Source: Ignavibacteria bacterium
GTDB lineage: Bacteria; Bacteroidota; Ignavibacteria; Ch128b
Length of the DNA stretch: 64,000 nt
NCBI GenBank assembly: GCA_013177855.1
Contig: JABLYA010000001.1
Location: forward strand, 481,231 to 545,230
Direction of reading: 5' to 3'
In this document: piece after piece, positions 60,996 to 64,000 of the stretch
Position numbering within the stretch: the stretch's first letter is position 1
How the letters are laid out: each line of letters begins with the position of its first letter
Position numbers and translations under genes: made by a program
Notes under the pieces: generated by a model
Seen by the model: the letters and a program-made list of their open reading frames with translations, nothing else
Told to the model about the DNA's origin: nothing
The model's database searches: none

Positions 60996-62248
60996 AAAAG
61001 TTCGTTTACATTTTATTAAGTTTTATTCTAATCAATTGTTCAAACAAAAGTGATAAAATAGAAATCGAATTCTGGACACTTCAGCTAAGTCCCGCTTTTA
61101 ATGATTATTTCCACGAATTAATTTCAAACTACGAAATAAGACATCCAAACATCAAAATTAAATGGGTTGACATTCCTTACGATGCAGCAATTCAAAAACT
61201 TCTTTCAGCAATTATTGCTGGCAATCCACCTGATGTAGTTAATTTATCGTCCGATTTTTTATCAAAATTTGAAGGAATAAATGCACTTATAGATTTAAAG
61301 ACACTTTATCCTGCTGACACATTTAAAATTTATCTTCATAATGCATTAGAAAATTGTATAATCAACGACAAAATAATTGCCCTGCCCTGGTATTTGAATA
61401 CTTACATTTTAATTTATAATAAAAAACTTATCAGCGAAGCAGGTTTTAATGAAAAAGATTTACCGAAAAACTTTGATGAACTAATCAATTTCATAAAAGA
61501 ATATAAAAGGCGAACCGGTAAATTTTCTTTCTTCTGGAATATTGGGAAAGATAGTTACCTTCCAATTATGCTTGAGTCAGAAGGTATTCAAATGTTAGAT
61601 GATCAAATGAAAAAAGCTTTATTTAATTCTGCGGAAGGAATTGAGTTAATTTCAAAATGGGTTGAACTTTATAAAAATGGATTTTTACCAAGAGAAACCA
61701 TTATTGCCCCTGGTTCAAAGATAATTGAACCATACCAATCTGGTGATGTAGCTATGGTGTTCACTGGACCTGTTTTTATTCGTCGTATTAAAGAAAATTC
61801 ACCAGAAATTTATAGAAATACTGGAGTAAGTTCAGTCATAACTGGCAAAAATGGAACACATGAACTCGCAGCAATGTCAGTTTCGGTTTTGGCATCGAGC
61901 AAACATAAGAAAGAAGCAGCTGATTTTATTTTTTATTTAACCAATGCAGAGAATCAATTGAAATTTAGCAAGCTTACAATAACATTTCCATCGATTAATG
62001 AAGCCTTAAAAGATTCATTTTTTGTGATTGATGATGGAACACTTAAATCTAAAGCTCGAAAAATTGGTGCGAAAGATTTAGAAAAAGCCCGTAGACTCAG
62101 AAAATATCTTCAACATCCAAAATTTGATCTACTAAGAGACATTTTTGATGAAGCAATTCAAGATGCCTGCCTTGGAAAAAAATCTGTCAAACAAGCCCTC
62201 GATGATGCTGCTAAAGAATGGAATAAAATTTTAAGCGAAGAATATTAA
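60992..62248 (+). CDS. ABC-type extracellular sugar-binding lipoprotein
   Basis: 418 residues with a short signal peptide and lipobox FILINCSNK (Cys16). The mature part is a cluster B solute-binding protein: IEFWTLQLSPAFNDYFHELI, AIIAGNPPDVVNLSSDF, IIALPWYLNTYILIYNKKLI and the hinge-region DVAMVFTGPVFIRR. It is like the binding proteins of maltose or glycerol-phosphate importers. No permease or ATPase gene is next to it, so the rest of the transporter must be elsewhere. It overlaps the SRPBCC gene by 4 bp. Confidence 0.9.
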   Translation: MKKFVYILLSFILINCSNKSDKIEIEFWTLQLSPAFNDYFHELISNYEIRHPNIKIKWVDIPYDAAIQKLLSAIIAGNPPDVVNLSSDFLSKFEGINALIDLKTLYPADTFKIYLHNALENCIINDKIIALPWYLNTYILIYNKKLISEAGFNEKDLPKNFDELINFIKEYKRRTGKFSFFWNIGKDSYLPIMLESEGIQMLDDQMKKALFNSAEGIELISKWVELYKNGFLPRETIIAPGSKIIEPYQSGDVAMVFTGPVFIRRIKENSPEIYRNTGVSSVITGKNGTHELAAMSVSVLASSKHKKEAADFIFYLTNAENQLKFSKLTITFPSINEALKDSFFVIDDGTLKSKARKIGAKDLEKARRLRKYLQHPKFDLLRDIFDEAIQDACLGKKSVKQALDDAAKEWNKILSEEY

Positions 62249-62249
62249 A

Positions 62250-62672
62250 CTATTTGTTTTCAGAATAAATTTTGAAATTATTCAAAATAGATTGCCAGCC
62301 TAACTTTTGTTGTTCTATGGAATGTACATTCTCAGCTTCAAAAATTTCTGTGATAAGCGTGCCTTTTGGTGATTGATCAAAATTTATTTCAACAAGCCTT
62401 CCATCATCCAACCTGTATGAAAGGAATTTCCATAAAGCAACATTCACAAATGTTCCCGAGAAATCGAAACTATATTTACCATCTTTTGAAGCCATAGTGT
62501 AGCGAAATCTTCCTCCCGGTTTTAATTCATTTTCAGCAAATGGACAATGCCAGTCATCTGATGCGAAATTCCAATTCCGAATGTGAAGAGAATCTGTAAA
62601 ATATTCCCAGACTTCTTCAACTGGTCTTCTTACGAATACTTCAATTTTAATTTTTTGTTTTTCACCTTCCAT
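62250..62672 (-). CDS. SRPBCC-domain protein (AHSA1-like)
   Basis: About 140 residues. IKIEVFVRRPVEEVWEYFTD with HIRNWNFASDDW, then LKPGGRFRYTM and DFSGTFVNVALWKFLSYRL match the Aha1-C/SRPBCC group. A TTG at 62684 overlapping the previous stop is an alternative start; the ATG at 62672 is chosen without strong ribosome-binding evidence for either. It is convergent with the ABC binding-protein gene, 1 bp apart. The function is unknown. Confidence 0.85.
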   Translation of the reverse strand: MEGEKQKIKIEVFVRRPVEEVWEYFTDSLHIRNWNFASDDWHCPFAENELKPGGRFRYTMASKDGKYSFDFSGTFVNVALWKFLSYRLDDGRLVEINFDQSPKGTLITEIFEAENVHSIEQQKLGWQSILNNFKIYSENK

Positions 62673-62680
62673 TAAAATGC

Positions 62681-63028
62681 TCAATCTATTTTCACAATTG
62701 ATGAGGCATGAAAGTAATCATGGTGCAGGTGCCCTCTGATAACCACAATTTCTGCATCTTGAAATCCTGCAGGCAAATCTGAAGGTCCTACAACTTTATA
62801 CAACTTCATATTTGAATCTTTAACATAAAAAACTGATTGGCCCTGCATTGCATCAACCTGTATTGGTTTATCTTTGGCCAAATAAACTCTAACATCAACA
62901 TTCTTGTTATCATCAACACCAAGTTTCGAGAAATCTGATATTTCTTTTGATTCTGCAATAAATAAAACATAGACAATATAAAAAATGAATAAAAGGAAAA
63001 TTGCAACAATGTATTTACTATATTTCAT
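62681..63028 (-). CDS. CcmE-like membrane-anchored OB-fold protein
   Basis: 115 residues from the ATG at 63028, which has AGAGG eight bases upstream. One N-terminal transmembrane helix (about 5-24) precedes an OB-like domain: NVDVRVYLAKDKPIQVDAMQ, SVFYVKDSNMKLYKVVGP, then DAEIVVIRGHLHHDYFHASS. The strand pattern resembles the cytochrome c maturation chaperone CcmE. The terminal HxxxY haem motif is not clearly present (HHDYFHASS), so the role is tentative. No other ccm gene is visible. Confidence 0.6.
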   Translation of the reverse strand: MKYSKYIVAIFLLFIFYIVYVLFIAESKEISDFSKLGVDDNKNVDVRVYLAKDKPIQVDAMQGQSVFYVKDSNMKLYKVVGPSDLPAGFQDAEIVVIRGHLHHDYFHASSIVKID

Positions 63029-63074
63029 CAAAACACCTCTAATTTGTGAAAGCTGTAGTTAAATTAATATTAAA

Positions 63075-63104
63075 AGTCGTCCCAAAAAATTTTTCGGGAC
63101 GACT
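63075..63104 (-). terminator. terminator after the right-edge M16 gene
   Basis: AGTCGTCCC (63075-63083) pairs perfectly with GGGACGACT (63096-63104). It is followed on the minus strand by TTTTAATATTAATTT. It separates the M16 gene from the CcmE-like gene. Confidence 0.8.
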
Positions 63105-63149
63105 GAGAAAAAATTCATTGCTAAAGAATTACGAATTTATCAATCAAGA

Positions 63150-64000
63150 TTATTGAATTGGATTTCCATCACTATCAACAAAATAAATTTCACCATAGTT
63201 CAATTCACGAATTCCTTTTTCAATTTTTGATCGATCACCAACAACAACCCAGACAAGTTTATCAGGCTGAATAACTTTGTTTGTTGCTCGCTTTACATCA
63301 TCAAGATTTAGCTGTTGAAGTTTTTGAGGATACTTCTGATAATAATCATCAGGCAAGTTGTATTTCACAATTGTAACGATAGAACCTAAAACTGATCTCA
63401 TCGTTTCCCAGCTGCCTGGCAGTGCAAGGATTTCATTTTGTTTGTTCTTATTCAATTCTTCTTCTGTTGGTGGCTTTGTAGTTTTAATTTGCTCAAGTTC
63501 TTTTTTAATCTCGACCATTGATTCTTTTGTTTTATCAGTTTGAACCGAAGCATAAACGATAAATGGTCTTTGACCTCTTGCACCCATCAAAAATGAAGAA
63601 GCGCCATAAGACCAATGTTTATCTTCTCGAAGGTTCATATTAATTCTTGATGTGAATGCACCACCAAAAATTGTGTTCATCATTTCAATCGCAATATCAT
63701 CGGGATCGCTGCTTGAAGGTGCAATGTGTCCAGCAAAAATTAGTGATTGCAACGAACCAGGTCGATCAAGAATATAAACAACTGATTTTTCTTTATGAGC
63801 AACTTCACTAATATTTTTTACTGGAACTGTTCCGGGTTTCCATCCATCAAAAAGTTTTTCAAGTTTTGGTAGAATTTCATCAAGTGTAATATCACCAACA
63901 ATTACAAGAGTCGAATTATTTGGTTTAAACCAGGTTTGATGAAATTTAATTAAATCATCACGTGTAATTTTCTTAACAGATTCTTCGGTTCCTGATCCTG
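63150..64000 (-). CDS. M16-family peptidase, 3' part (gene runs off the window)
   Basis: The last ~283 codons of an M16 peptidase; the frame stays open to the edge. It reads KKITRDDLIKFHQTWFKPNN, STLVIVGDITLDEILPKLEK, then the second-half domain with IFGGAFTSRINMNLREDKHW and SYGASSFLMGARG, the substrate-cradle R...Y region of the family. It ends with EIYFVDSDGNPIQ. The zinc motif, if any, would lie outside the window. It is not adjacent to the M16 pair at 23.7-26.6 kb. The first ATG inside the window is at 63752, but it is internal. Confidence 0.9.
   Translation of the reverse strand, partial: GSGTEESVKKITRDDLIKFHQTWFKPNNSTLVIVGDITLDEILPKLEKLFDGWKPGTVPVKNISEVAHKEKSVVYILDRPGSLQSLIFAGHIAPSSSDPDDIAIEMMNTIFGGAFTSRINMNLREDKHWSYGASSFLMGARGQRPFIVYASVQTDKTKESMVEIKKELEQIKTTKPPTEEELNKNKQNEILALPGSWETMRSVLGSIVTIVKYNLPDDYYQKYPQKLQQLNLDDVKRATNKVIQPDKLVWVVVGDRSKIEKGIRELNYGEIYFVDSDGNPIQ

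Overview
The window is AT-rich chromosomal DNA from a bacterium that looks like a member of the Ignavibacteria (Bacteroidota/Chlorobi side). This is inferred from a PorX-type response regulator fused to a PglZ domain (a type IX secretion regulator), a DUF4296-like lipoprotein and the AT-rich housekeeping gene set. No 16S gene is present to confirm it.

Layout. (1) 1-28,010 is mostly minus-strand housekeeping DNA: a hydrolase, a single-domain response regulator, a TauE-like exporter, an S41 protease, tmk, a YbbR protein, two bacterial microcompartment shell proteins, a GH13 amylase-like lipoprotein, ruvX, relA/spoT, upp, a CoA-disulfide-reductase-like flavoenzyme, der, tsaB, tsaE, porX, a pyrimidine phosphorylase, rhomboid, pgk, a type I glutamine synthetase, a pair of M16 peptidases and eno. 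(2) 28,185-28,256 is tRNA-Lys(TTT), the insertion point of an integrated element. (3) About 28,214-55,930 is a ~27.6 kb element bounded by 149-bp direct repeats that differ at one base. The left copy includes the 3' part of the tRNA gene. (4) 56,121-64,000 is chromosomal again: a Tat-like lipoprotein, a sodium:solute symporter, a YhaM-like nuclease, a Sir2 deacylase, SRPBCC proteins, an ABC substrate-binding lipoprotein, a CcmE-like protein and a truncated M16 peptidase.

The element has three parts, with every gene on the minus strand. The core (28.4-38.6 kb) has a tyrosine integrase, an excisionase-like protein, a divergent family-A-like polymerase, proteins sharing a repeated OB-like domain, ribbon-helix-helix-like regulators, an ArdC-like antirestriction protein, a Gam-like nuclease inhibitor, a zinc-ribbon protein and an 810-aa protein with the signatures of two-barrel RNA polymerases (the cellular RdRP/QDE-1/YonO superfamily). 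The second part (39-44.6 kb) is a layered restriction locus. An intact nuclease-methylase fusion and its specificity subunit sit inside the wreckage of an older type I system (remnants of hsdM, hsdS and hsdR) that also carried an MntA-HepT pair with a broken hepT. The third part (45-55.4 kb) is a type III-B CRISPR-Cas locus: nine repeats, Cmr1-6 and two CARF proteins, one with a RelE-like C-terminus. It has no cas1, cas2 or cas6.

The element therefore combines two unusual polymerase-like enzymes, ssDNA-binding-like modules and anti-host-defence proteins with two defence cargoes. I see no relaxase, conjugation or virion genes, so how it moves is open. The pairing of the two-barrel RNAP-like and family-A-like proteins is the most likely undescribed system in the window.
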